Origin: Paenibacillus xylanexedens
Lineage (GTDB): Bacteria; Bacillota; Bacilli; Paenibacillales; Paenibacillaceae
Direction: 5' to 3'
Length of the DNA stretch: 64,000 bases
Assembly: GCF_007680605.1 (NCBI RefSeq)
Contig: NZ_VEIO01000005.1
Location: 186,001 to 250,000, forward strand
In this document: positions 55,853 to 64,000 of the stretch, one piece after another
How positions within the stretch are numbered: position 1 is the stretch's first letter
How the letters are laid out: every line of letters starts with the position of its first letter
Translations under genes and position numbers: made by a program
Notes under the pieces: model-generated
What the model saw: only the letters and a program-made list of their open reading frames with translations
Database searches by the model: none
Told to the model about the DNA's origin: nothing

Positions 55853-55940
55853 AACTACGTGAACCATATGAAAATTGCATGAACTACATGAACTATATAA
55901 ACTGCATAAATTGCAATGACTACAATGATTATAAGGAACT
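55853..55940. repeat. Degenerate 9-nt tandem repeat
   Basis: Units like ATGAACTAC, ATGAACTAT, ATAAACTGC, ATAAATTGC, AATGACTAC and AATGATTAT follow one another. The period of nine keeps a reading frame open (Asn/Tyr/Cys-rich), but no ribosome site precedes it. The region 55941-56150 shows no other feature. Confidence 0.55.
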
Positions 55941-56151
55941 GTTTGGTTCTACTTCGTGCTATTCCACAATACGTGGTACCTGGCTTTGGCATCTACCCGG
56001 GCTCTTTTTACAATTTGTCTGTTACCCGTATCTGTCATCCATTAGCTGTTAATAAGAATGTTTAATGAAAGTGTTTACATATTAGACGGGGTAAGCTTTT
56101 GCGAGCAAATCGGTCTATCTGGATTTTTTTCATTTTTCTGGATGATAGGGC

Positions 56152-56180
56152 TTGCATTACTAACAGGGTACAGATAACAT
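56152..56180 (+). promoter_or_regulatory. Possible promoter of the small membrane protein gene
   Basis: TTGCAT (56152-56157), 17-nt spacer, TAACAT (56175-56180), about 60 bp before the start codon. Confidence 0.4.
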
Positions 56181-56240
56181 AGAGGAAGAGTTTAGGGTAT
56201 GTGTTGGTTGTTCAACTATGGTGAGGAGGTCTGTCTATCC

Positions 56241-56450
56241 ATGCTGCTTGCAGAGGCTGCCACAGCGAGTACATCGAATTTTAATGCATTTGATATTTTT
56301 GTGATCTTGTTTACGATCCTGATTTTTATCGGATTGGTTCGGCTCCTTCGGGCACCGAAGAAAAATTTGTTTGCTATCGGGTTTACAGTTGTCAGTCTGC
56401 TGGTATTTTTGATGACAGACTACGCGATGATCACAGGTTGGTTTGGTTAA
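56241..56450 (+). CDS. Small membrane protein (DUF2759-like, tentative)
   Basis: 69 residues from ATG 56241, eleven bases after AGGAGG; an ATG at 56199 lies before the ribosome site and is not favoured. Two hydrophobic helices (FDIFVILFTILIFIGLV and NLFAIGFTVVSLLVFLM) are joined by a basic turn RLLRAPKK, so both ends are probably outside. It resembles short DUF2759-type proteins of Bacilli as I remember them; function unknown. Own terminator. Confidence 0.65.
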   Translation: MLLAEAATASTSNFNAFDIFVILFTILIFIGLVRLLRAPKKNLFAIGFTVVSLLVFLMTDYAMITGWFG

Positions 56451-56498
56451 TAGCAATGCTAAGATGCAAAGAAATACGACCACGCAATAGCAATTTCG

Positions 56499-56533
56499 AA
56501 CACTTTCCATGATGAATATGGAAGGTGTTTTTT
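56499..56533 (+). terminator. Terminator of the small membrane protein gene
   Basis: AACACTTTCCAT / ATGGAAGGTGTT, one G-T pair, then TTTTTT. Confidence 0.85.
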
Positions 56534-56740
56534 CATGTCTGTATTCTCCGAAGGCAGGAAGCTGAGAGAGCCTGATTATGTCGAAAAATAGCGAAAATTA
56601 AAACGATTGTATAGCCATAATTTGTATGATACATTGAAGGATACCGATATTGCAGATGAGAGAGAAGATAGATTCGGCCAGGAATCGGCTGTCCAGTCGC
56701 GCAAGAAGGATGTATAGAGTAGAGAGGGTCAGGTGAAGTC

Positions 56741-57910
56741 ATGAAAAGGGTAGTAAAACGGGCAACAGCGATGATGATGGTTGTCGTGCTCTCCATCGGT
56801 GTGATGGCGGCGACGGCTGGTGCAGCGACAACCAAGACAGGCATGCAAGCCAAGGTGATCGACGGTCAGGTGTATGTGAATACCAAAGATCTGGTGAAGA
56901 TGTTCGGAGGTAGTGGACAATACGATGCCAAATCAGGCACATACACGTATAAGGGAAGCGAAGCCATTCCCAAAGTGATTGAGAAGGTATCTCCGTCTGT
57001 GGTTGGGATTATAGGTAAAACGACGGAAAACCAGAACGGATCGTCAAACGATCGTTATAATCTGGCACATGGCACAGGCGTTATCATTCGCGCTAATGGA
57101 TGGATTGTGACGAACGCCCACGTGGTTGATCAGTTGGTCGATCCGGTCGTTGTCACGACGGATGGGAATACATATAACATTACAGAATCGTTCAGTGATC
57201 CGTTAAGTGATCTTGCGCTGATTAAAATTAACGCCAAAGCACTCAAACCTGCGGTCTTTGCTAAAGCTTCGCAAGCGGTTGTGGGCGAAACGGTGATTGC
57301 GATCGGTACGCCGATCTCCTTTTCATTGCGCAACTCAGCTACGGTTGGCGTGATCAGCGGTCTGAACCGTGGCGTGGAAGCGTCCTATCGCTTAATTCAA
57401 ACAGACACGGCGATTAACCCCGGGAACAGCGGAGGGCCGCTTGTGAACTTGAAGGGAGAAGTCGTCGGTATTAACTCCATGAAATTCTCTGCCGTGGGCA
57501 TCGAGAGCATGGGTTTCTCTATTCCTGTAGACACTGTGAATTTTGTTATCAATCAATTTTTTAAATATGGAACGATCAAACGGGCAAGTCTCGGATTACA
57601 GCTTGAAGAGAGTTGGTCGGCCATCGTAGGTCTGCCTGCGGAAGATCCATTGACGGTTACGAGCGTACTGAGTGCGGAAGCGAAGAAAGCCAAGATCAAG
57701 GAAGGGGATGTCATCTACAGCATTGCGGGCAAACGAGTATCTTCGGTAGTCGATATCAATGAGCTGCTCAAAGCCTACTTACCTGGACAAAAGGTGAAGC
57801 TACTGGTGCAAACCGACGGAGACATCGTTACCCGCACTATAACACTTGTGGATCGAGCTTCTCTTGAGGAGCAGTCCGATGATTCGCTTTTAACGGATGA
57901 TGAACAATAA
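56741..57910 (+). CDS. HtrA/DegP-like secreted serine protease
   Basis: 389 residues, ATG after AGGTGAAG. Signal peptide 1-29 ending AGAA; then a 40-residue piece (VIDGQVYVNTKDLVKMFGGS) of copper-amine-oxidase-N type as found in many Paenibacillus surface proteins. Trypsin-fold domain with triad His127 (TNAHVV), Asp157 (SDLALI) and Ser230 (GNSGGP), then a PDZ domain (about 280-370). Unlike B. subtilis HtrA it has a cleavable signal and the extra N-terminal module. Likely degrades damaged exported proteins. It is 33 bp before the next gene and probably in one operon with it. Confidence 0.88.
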   Translation: MKRVVKRATAMMMVVVLSIGVMAATAGAATTKTGMQAKVIDGQVYVNTKDLVKMFGGSGQYDAKSGTYTYKGSEAIPKVIEKVSPSVVGIIGKTTENQNGSSNDRYNLAHGTGVIIRANGWIVTNAHVVDQLVDPVVVTTDGNTYNITESFSDPLSDLALIKINAKALKPAVFAKASQAVVGETVIAIGTPISFSLRNSATVGVISGLNRGVEASYRLIQTDTAINPGNSGGPLVNLKGEVVGINSMKFSAVGIESMGFSIPVDTVNFVINQFFKYGTIKRASLGLQLEESWSAIVGLPAEDPLTVTSVLSAEAKKAKIKEGDVIYSIAGKRVSSVVDINELLKAYLPGQKVKLLVQTDGDIVTRTITLVDRASLEEQSDDSLLTDDEQ

Positions 57911-57943
57911 GCCCGGCAAGCAACCCGAATTGAGAGAGGACGA

Positions 57944-59848
57944 ATGAACGGAATGAAGAAGTCATGGATACGCGTGCTAAGCACGGGTGTATTAGCGGGG
58001 ATGTTGCTGGCAAACACAGCGCTGCCAGTATGGGCAGCTGATGATGTGATCACCAATGAGCTGCGTGTCAAAGCAGGAAGTACGAGTGCTTTTATGAATG
58101 GCAAAAAACAAAACATCACGAAACCCCTTACGGTTAAAGGCGTGACATTGGTGCCTGTCGGCGTATTTAAAAAAGCCTTTGGCAGTGAAGTTCGGCTGGA
58201 GAAAAATGATGTCATCAAAATCAAGGAAGGTCCACACGTTGTCGCCTTGAGAATAGATAGTTCCATCGCCTGGATTGACGGAGCCAAGGTGGAGATGGGG
58301 ACTGCACCCAAGATGGTGAATGGTGTGTTAATGGTTCCTCTTCGCCCGGTTGCGGCAGGGATCGGTGCAACACTTGCGCCGAATAGCTCAGGCGAGATCG
58401 TCGTTCGTTTGCTTCAAACGGGTGAGGGTGTGGATGAGGACGGTATTGACCTGGACAAAGGGAAAACGAGAATTGGCAACAGCTATTATGGCTGGTCGAT
58501 TCATTATCCGGCAGATCTTCTGGTGTTGCAAACGAATGAACAGGAACGCATGATGACCTTTGGCGCTACGGATGAAAGTTATTTTCTCGAAGTGTACGTG
58601 AGTGACCAGAATGTGGTGCTGGATGCGGATGACTTGCTAACACAACTCGTGCAGGTGGCCAAACAGGCAGGAGATACGGTACTGGACCGTGAAGCGGTAT
58701 CTAAAGGGAACAATCCTTATGCAAGAGTTGTCGTCAAAGATGCGGATGGTGTATTATGGGAGTTACGCCAGTATATTCATGACGGTCGTCAATATGATGT
58801 CTATTTGGCGGATTATGAGGCGACTAATTATAAAGATCTGGGCAAACGTGCTTCATTGCTCAACTCTTTTGAACCAAGTTATTCGCAGTCAGATCGAACC
58901 ATTATGGATCTTTCCACCGTGGAGGAAGGCATGCGCGCAGCATGGAATGATGATTATGGGATCGAACTAATGGTTCCAGCGGGCTGGTCCATGGACAATA
59001 ATAATATGGTTTATGAAGATAAAGACGGTGCTTATTTGCAATTTCGAGTAACTTCAGCCAAGTCAGGCGCAACGGTGAAGGACTGGAGTGATCAGCTTGA
59101 GAAGTGGATGCGTGAAACCTTCACGGCTGAGAGTTATCAGCAAGTAGGCTCATTTACAATGGAAATCTCTGGCGAAACTGCCGAGGTGAATGAGTTCCGT
59201 TATAACTTCGGGTCAGGATGGCAGACGGAATTCGATGTGCTTTTGCAGAAGAACGGGTATCGTTACTACGCGGAATATACGTTCCCTGAAGGACAGGCCG
59301 CAGACCGAGCGTGGTTTGAACGAATTATGAAGAGTGTAGAGATTGATTTTGACACGGTAAAAGATAATTTCGGTCAGCTGGATGAAGATCCATATCTGAC
59401 AGATAAAATGAAAACGATCACGCGTACGTCCAAAAACTATCATTACAGCGTGGATATCCCGCGCTACTGGACGCCGTATAGTGATCGGTTTGAAAGTTCA
59501 CCAGTCGTTTATACCTTCACGGGTGGCAACTTCTCCATTGCAGCTACAGAGGACAAGTCGATTGAGATGACGGTTAGTCAGCTGAGAGAGGCCTATGCAG
59601 AGGCAGCCAAAACGCGAAAAAGCTTTAATCTGATCCGCAGCGAGCAACTGACCTTTGCAGGTGTACCGGCATTCTCCTTCACGTACCATGAGGTGGATAA
59701 GGGTGTGCCGTATACAGGTCGTCAGATTGTGTTTGAAAAGGATGGAATCACGTATACGATCACGAGTGGTCTGAACGATGCGAACCGCACGCAAGTGCAG
59801 GCAGCCATGCTGGAAAAAGCAGTGAACTCATTTACTTTTATTAAATAA
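57944..59848 (+). CDS. Secreted protein: copper-amine-oxidase-N domain plus three similar modules
   Basis: 634 residues; ATG 57944 after GAGAGGA, with ATG 57953 also possible. Signal peptide ending PVWAAD (about residue 30). A copper-amine-oxidase N-terminal domain (about 40-155: SAFMNGKK, LVPVGVFKKAFG, VNGVLMVPLRPVA). It is followed by three modules of about 145 residues, each starting with a similar strand: YGWSIHYPADL, YGIELMVPAGWS, YHYSVDIPRYWTP. The modules look like the PsbP/DcrB-type lipid- or protein-binding fold; that is a guess. No catalytic motif. Co-transcribed with the HtrA-like protease. Confidence 0.72.
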   Translation: MNGMKKSWIRVLSTGVLAGMLLANTALPVWAADDVITNELRVKAGSTSAFMNGKKQNITKPLTVKGVTLVPVGVFKKAFGSEVRLEKNDVIKIKEGPHVVALRIDSSIAWIDGAKVEMGTAPKMVNGVLMVPLRPVAAGIGATLAPNSSGEIVVRLLQTGEGVDEDGIDLDKGKTRIGNSYYGWSIHYPADLLVLQTNEQERMMTFGATDESYFLEVYVSDQNVVLDADDLLTQLVQVAKQAGDTVLDREAVSKGNNPYARVVVKDADGVLWELRQYIHDGRQYDVYLADYEATNYKDLGKRASLLNSFEPSYSQSDRTIMDLSTVEEGMRAAWNDDYGIELMVPAGWSMDNNNMVYEDKDGAYLQFRVTSAKSGATVKDWSDQLEKWMRETFTAESYQQVGSFTMEISGETAEVNEFRYNFGSGWQTEFDVLLQKNGYRYYAEYTFPEGQAADRAWFERIMKSVEIDFDTVKDNFGQLDEDPYLTDKMKTITRTSKNYHYSVDIPRYWTPYSDRFESSPVVYTFTGGNFSIAATEDKSIEMTVSQLREAYAEAAKTRKSFNLIRSEQLTFAGVPAFSFTYHEVDKGVPYTGRQIVFEKDGITYTITSGLNDANRTQVQAAMLEKAVNSFTFIK

Positions 59849-59870
59849 GAATATAGATGTGTAGCAATTG

Positions 59871-59901
59871 CCGGAGGGGTATAGAACCTTCCGGTTTTTT
59901 C
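59871..59901 (+). terminator. Terminator after the secreted protein gene
   Basis: CCGGAGG / CCTTCCGG with an AT-rich loop, then TTTTTT. The gap to 60220 otherwise holds a small GCCTG / CAGGC hairpin near 60089-60103 and no gene. Confidence 0.8.
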
Positions 59902-60220
59902 TTTGGCTGTGACTTCACAATGAATGGGATATGGTGTAAATATGTTGAGAATGAGTGGAATCTCTATGGAAAAATGATGAAAATGACAAACGGTTTTTTC
60001 AGGAAACCGTAGAAGAGTCGGTGCAGAAGTGGTACACTATACTAGTTCAGGAGTTATTACTGCTGATTTGAGAAATAGAGAGACTGTAGGCCTGGATTTC
60101 AGGCAATACAGACATAATGTATAGATATAGTGATACTTGACGTGGACAGCTATGCAGGCGTACCGAAATGCAGGTACCAAGGGAAGAACACTGGCTGAGG
60201 CCGGTATGGGGAGGATCTAC

Positions 60221-62734
60221 ATGAAAACAGCAACAATACGAAGAGAAGACGTTGAGCTTCTGGCACCTGCAGGGGACTGGGATTGCATGCGTTCGGCCGT
60301 AGCCAACGGGGCGGATGCGATTTTCTTCGGGGTCGAAAAATTCAATGCACGGGCACGAGCGAACAATTTCCGTATGGACGAGCTACCGGAGATTATGGCG
60401 TTTTTGCACAGTTATGGCGTGAAAGGGTTTCTGACCTTTAATATATTGATCTTTGAGAATGAATTGAAAGATGCCAAAGAACTCATCGATGCCTGCGTAG
60501 ATGCGGGTGTGGATGCAGTGATTGTACAGGATCTGGGTCTGGTCAAAATGATTCGTGAGATTTCGCCGGACTTTCCGATTCACGGTTCCACGCAGATGAC
60601 GATTACGTCGCCTGAAGCGGTAGAGTTTACGAAGCCGTTTGACATGGAACGTGTCGTACTTGGACGGGAAAACAATCTGAAGCAGATTCAAAAGATTGGT
60701 GATCAAGCGAAACTTCCGATGGAAGTATTCGTGCATGGTGCACTCTGCGTATCCTATTCGGGTCAGTGTCTGACTTCCGAAATGTGGGGCGGACGTTCCG
60801 CGAACCGTGGGGAATGTGCGCAGGCGTGCCGTCTGCCGTACGATCTGATGGTGGATGGTGTTCACCAGCCAATGGGGGATGTGGCATATCTCTTGTCTCC
60901 CAAAGACCTGGCAGCCATTGATATCATGCCTGAATTGATTGAAGCGGGCGTGACGTCTTTCAAAATCGAAGGGCGCCTCAAAACGCCAGAGTACGTGGCG
61001 AACGTAGTTAGCAAATATCGTAAAGCCATTGACCGTTATTTTGACGGTGACAATACACGCGCAAGCAAGGAAGAGATTCGTGAGTTGCAACAGAGCTTCT
61101 CACGTGGATTTACACATGGTTTCCTGGATGGCATCAACAACAAACAGCTGGTGGACGGCACGTTCCCGAAAAGCCGCGGCGTTTACCTTGGTCGTGTAGA
61201 CCAAGTGTTGCGTGATGGTGTTGTGCTGAAACTGGATGCACCCGTGAAGCGTGGAGACGGTATTGTGTTTGACGCTGGTGATCCAACGAAAAAAGAAGAA
61301 GGCGGACGTGTATACGATGTACGCCGCAAAGGTGTGAAGATCGAAGGCGAAGCCGGCGAAGGCTGGATCGTGGACATCGTGCCAGGTCGCAGCGATGTGG
61401 ACTTGCGCCGCGTAAAAGTCGGCGATAAGGTATGGAAAACGAATGACCCTGCGCTCGACAAACGTCTGCGTCAAAGCTTTGAGACCGACAAACCGTACCG
61501 GGTTTTCCCGGTCAAAGTGAAAGTCATCGGCAGCCCGGGCCAGCCGCTCAGCACGTGGTGGACCGACGTGCAGAAGGGAACGACCGTGCGCGTGGATTCG
61601 GAGATGGAACTGGACATTGCCCAGAAACGTCCGATGACCCATGAATTGCTCGAGGAGCAATTCGGACGTCTCGGGGGCACCGTGTTCCAGCTGGAGGAAC
61701 TGGACGTCAATCTGCATGGTGACGTCATTATCCCGATGCGCGAGTTGAACAATATTCGCCGTCAGGCGGTCGAACAACTCGCGGGCGAGCGCCCGAAACC
61801 GCCCGTCTACGTGAAACGGGCGGTGGACGTATACGGCGATGCGGTACAACCGGCATCGCCAGTAGCTCGCGGTCAAGCAGAGCTGACCGCGCTGTGCCGC
61901 AGCCTGCCACAAGTGGAGGCAGCGCTGGAAGCCGGCGTCGGCATGATCTACGCCGACTTCGAGTTCATCAAGCAGTTCCCGGCAGCGGTGGAAGCTGTAC
62001 ATGCCGCAGGCCGCAAAATCGCGCTGGCTACGCCGCGCATCCACATGCCTGGCGAGAACGGCTATCACAACAATATCCTGCGTTTGGAGCCGGATGCGGT
62101 ACTCGTTCGTAATACAGGTGCGCTTTACTTCTACTTGCGTCACCGTAGAATGAATCCGGACGCAAAGCATCCGCAGCTGATCGGTGACTTCTCCTTGAAC
62201 ATCGCCAACCACAAGGCCGTGGAATTGTTCCTGGAAGCAGGCTGCGATTGGATCACCCCGTCATATGACCTGAACATTCAGCAGATGGTTGATCTGCTCG
62301 GCAACTCCCGTACAAGTCAGACCGAAGTGGTGATTCATCAGCATCTGCCGATGTTCCACACGGAGCACTGCGTGTACTGTACGTTTATGAGTGAAGGCAC
62401 CGACTATACGAACTGCGGACGTCCTTGCGAAGAAAAACGGGCATCTCTGCAAGACCGAATCGGGATGTCTCATCCGGTACGTGTGGATGAAGGCTGCCGT
62501 AACACGGTATATAATGCAGTAGAGCAGTCCGGTGCTGAATACCTGAACAACTTTATGGACCTGGGAGTATCCCGCTACCGGGTAGAGTTCCTGGAAGAGA
62601 CACCGGAGCAGGTGAAGGAAGTTATTGACCTGTACAACCGTGCACTGCGCGGAGAGATCAGCGGTACACAAGTATGGAAAACCCTGAAAGCAACGAACCA
62701 GCTGGGCGTTACACGCGGCCAACTGGTGAAATAA
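60221..62734 (+). CDS. U32-family protein, RlhA/YrrO-like with DUF3656
   Basis: 837 residues from ATG 60221 after GGGGAGGA; the open frame extends 28 codons upstream without a site. N-terminal TIM-barrel-like part (LLAPAGDWDCMRSAV), the U32 signature EVFVHGALCVSYSGQC with its cysteines followed by CAQACRLPY. A middle DUF3656 region (about 390-570), and a second U32-like half with CVYCTF and CGRPCEEK cysteines that may hold an iron-sulfur cluster. E. coli RlhA, of this layout, is needed for hydroxylation of 23S rRNA C2501. Long version; the 61.5-62.1 kb section is notably GC-rich. Confidence 0.88.
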   Translation: MKTATIRREDVELLAPAGDWDCMRSAVANGADAIFFGVEKFNARARANNFRMDELPEIMAFLHSYGVKGFLTFNILIFENELKDAKELIDACVDAGVDAVIVQDLGLVKMIREISPDFPIHGSTQMTITSPEAVEFTKPFDMERVVLGRENNLKQIQKIGDQAKLPMEVFVHGALCVSYSGQCLTSEMWGGRSANRGECAQACRLPYDLMVDGVHQPMGDVAYLLSPKDLAAIDIMPELIEAGVTSFKIEGRLKTPEYVANVVSKYRKAIDRYFDGDNTRASKEEIRELQQSFSRGFTHGFLDGINNKQLVDGTFPKSRGVYLGRVDQVLRDGVVLKLDAPVKRGDGIVFDAGDPTKKEEGGRVYDVRRKGVKIEGEAGEGWIVDIVPGRSDVDLRRVKVGDKVWKTNDPALDKRLRQSFETDKPYRVFPVKVKVIGSPGQPLSTWWTDVQKGTTVRVDSEMELDIAQKRPMTHELLEEQFGRLGGTVFQLEELDVNLHGDVIIPMRELNNIRRQAVEQLAGERPKPPVYVKRAVDVYGDAVQPASPVARGQAELTALCRSLPQVEAALEAGVGMIYADFEFIKQFPAAVEAVHAAGRKIALATPRIHMPGENGYHNNILRLEPDAVLVRNTGALYFYLRHRRMNPDAKHPQLIGDFSLNIANHKAVELFLEAGCDWITPSYDLNIQQMVDLLGNSRTSQTEVVIHQHLPMFHTEHCVYCTFMSEGTDYTNCGRPCEEKRASLQDRIGMSHPVRVDEGCRNTVYNAVEQSGAEYLNNFMDLGVSRYRVEFLEETPEQVKEVIDLYNRALRGEISGTQVWKTLKATNQLGVTRGQLVK

Positions 62735-62739
62735 TAAGC

Positions 62740-62778
62740 AACCCCAATCTCTGCTTCACGGAGCTCTTGGGGTTTTTT
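62740..62778 (+). terminator. Terminator of the U32 gene
   Basis: AACCCCAA / TTGGGGTT with a 19-nt loop containing a weak pair, then TTTTT. Confidence 0.88.
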
Positions 62779-62816
62779 CTATAAAAGAGGTAGCGGTAGC
62801 CAAGGAGGTGTGAAGC

Positions 62817-64000
62817 GTGGCTCCATTTACGATGATGGATATCAAATTGCTGTGCGGGGTCACGGCATTTAAACGCGGTGAAGAATATCAACAGTCAGGC
62901 AGAATTGGCAAGCTGGCTGTGAGTGAAGACGGACGTCATTATCAAGCCGTTGTTCGAGGGACAGAAGCCTACCAAGTGAAGGTGGATCTGGACGATGCGG
63001 GAGAGATTGAAGCCTATTGCAATTGCCCGGCGTACGGCAATTATTATGACTATTGTAAACATATCGCCGCTGTCCTGCTTGCTATTCATGAACGTGAGGA
63101 TGCACAAGAACAAGAATTGTCGGGGGGCAGAGGAACAATTTCGAAAGTTGGTACATTGGTCGAAGAAGAGACATGGGAGCGGCCTTATTCAACTTCAACG
63201 CCTTCTTCATTGACATCCGCACTATCAGGCGAGAACAGGGATGTCCCCTCTGAACCATCAGCGCTGTCCCATCGTGCGAGTATCGAATCTCCAATATCTA
63301 CAGCACTAGGTCAACAATCGGAGCATCCGCATCAATCACAGCAGCACAAGCCGACAGAGACGTTGTCTCCTTCTCCTTTTGCACAGGCAGGTCGCCCAAG
63401 TTCAGCTTCCGGGTGGGGACGCTCTGCAGATAAGCCGTCCTACCGCACGGCAGACCAGATTTTATCCATGTTTGCGAAGGATCGCAGATTGCCGCATGAA
63501 CGAGAGACAAAATACACAGCACCGGTTACCCGTTCCATGCTGCGAGAAGAATTACAGGTACAGTTCATCTGCAAGCTGGTACATGTGCATAAAGGCGGAG
63601 CCAAGCTGGCACTCGAATTAAAAGTGGGCAACAAACGACTCTATGTCGTGCAGAAGGTTAAGCAGTTCCTGAACTGTATTGAAAAGGGAGAGCCCATGTC
63701 CTTCACCAAGCTGTTTCATTATGATCCCCTGCTACATGTGTTTCGGGCGGAAGATCAGGCTATCCTTTCCATGCTTATTCGTATGAGACAGAGTGAAGAG
63801 GCATACCGTGAGTCCATTTCGGGGTATCTGGGTGCTTCGGACGGTCGCGGTATCCTGATCGCTCCCATTGTCTGGAAGCCACTGCTGGAGCTACTTATGC
63901 AAGCAGATAGCCGGATGGAGGGCACGGGACTGGCAAACGGTCCGTTAACCCTAAGCGAGGGAGCATTGCCTCTATTTTACCGGATCGCGGAGGGGGCGAA
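62817..64000 (+). CDS. SWIM zinc-finger protein, probably SNF2-type helicase (3' end off window)
   Basis: GTG 62817 follows AAGGAGGTG and the frame stays open to the end (394 codons seen). Residues about 60-90 form a SWIM zinc finger: CNCPAYGNYYDYCKHIAAVLL (CxC...CxH). A Ser/Pro/Gln-rich, low-complexity linker (about 105-225) follows, then a folded region (from SMLREELQVQFICK) resembling the SNF2-helicase-associated domain. In Firmicutes such N-termini lead into a SNF2/RapA helicase of about 1000 residues (YwqA-like); the motor lies beyond the window, so this is inferred. Confidence 0.8.
   Translation, partial: MAPFTMMDIKLLCGVTAFKRGEEYQQSGRIGKLAVSEDGRHYQAVVRGTEAYQVKVDLDDAGEIEAYCNCPAYGNYYDYCKHIAAVLLAIHEREDAQEQELSGGRGTISKVGTLVEEETWERPYSTSTPSSLTSALSGENRDVPSEPSALSHRASIESPISTALGQQSEHPHQSQQHKPTETLSPSPFAQAGRPSSASGWGRSADKPSYRTADQILSMFAKDRRLPHERETKYTAPVTRSMLREELQVQFICKLVHVHKGGAKLALELKVGNKRLYVVQKVKQFLNCIEKGEPMSFTKLFHYDPLLHVFRAEDQAILSMLIRMRQSEEAYRESISGYLGASDGRGILIAPIVWKPLLELLMQADSRMEGTGLANGPLTLSEGALPLFYRIAEGA

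Noticed and set aside
55849..56052. 67-codon Asn/Tyr/Cys-rich open frame
   Set aside because: Created by the 9-nt tandem repeat; no ribosome site before its TTG.
56068..56090. SigB-like promoter (GTTTAC ... GGGGTAA)
   Set aside because: Only nine bases separate the two boxes; SigB promoters need about 12-15.
61100..62212. 370-codon open frame on the minus strand across the U32 gene
   Set aside because: Shadow caused by the GC-rich coding bias of the real gene.

Overview
The window reads as chromosomal DNA of a Paenibacillus-like, flagellated, probably spore-forming Firmicute. The basis is strong GGAGG-type ribosome binding sites, frequent GTG/TTG starts, roughly 50% GC, and the gene order fliT - csp - hpf - secA - prfB ... 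ftsE - ftsX - ctpB - minJ ... uvrB - uvrA, which matches the Bacillus subtilis backbone. The genus is an inference from gene content and style; no rRNA or tRNA gene is present to confirm it. I see no CRISPR array, prophage or complete insertion sequence.

Layout. 1-6.4 kb: end of a flagellar fliT-like gene, a cold-shock gene, ribosome hibernation factor, SecA, and release factor 2 with its +1 programmed frameshift. 6.5-9.2 kb: a YitT membrane protein and a cardiolipin synthase on the opposite strand. 9.6-18.8 kb: a complete arginine pathway argC-J-B-D-F-G-H, using the recycling (ArgJ) route, with two copies of an intergenic repeat inside it. 18.9-30.1 kb: a purine/allantoin catabolic cluster on the minus strand in three blocks (allantoin permease + allantoinase; NCS2 permease + amidase + FAH-fold enzyme; allantoate amidohydrolase + PucG aminotransferase), with the regulator pucR divergent. 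30.3-36.5 kb: an esterase, a YhbD-type regulator with a bactofilin-like protein, a DHA2 drug exporter and a VanW-domain protein.

36.7-42.9 kb: FtsEX, an EnvC-like LytM factor, a CtpB-like protease and a MinJ-like PDZ protein, i.e. a cell-wall/division set. 42.9-48.4 kb: a two-component system divergent from a three-gene ABC exporter with the architecture of the linearmycin-resistance lnrJK-lnrLMN system. 48.6-50.2 kb: a flagellar stator pair. 50.4-55.5 kb: uvrB (with a LexA-type operator) and uvrA. 55.5-64 kb: a repeat-rich intergenic region, a tiny membrane protein, an HtrA-like protease paired with a multi-module secreted protein, a U32-family protein of the RlhA type, and the start of a SWIM/SNF2 protein that runs off the end.

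The most notable non-coding content is a family of five related ~75-190 nt inverted-repeat elements (about 7.6, 12.2, 13.4, 34.8 and 39.8 kb), a different nested inverted-repeat element at 55.6 kb, two promoter-associated palindromes sharing the half-site GTAACAA, a palindrome ahead of the ABC exporter, and a strong nested hairpin between argD and argF. Relative to B. subtilis, the arginine, purine and efflux genes look like blocks inserted into an otherwise conserved housekeeping backbone.
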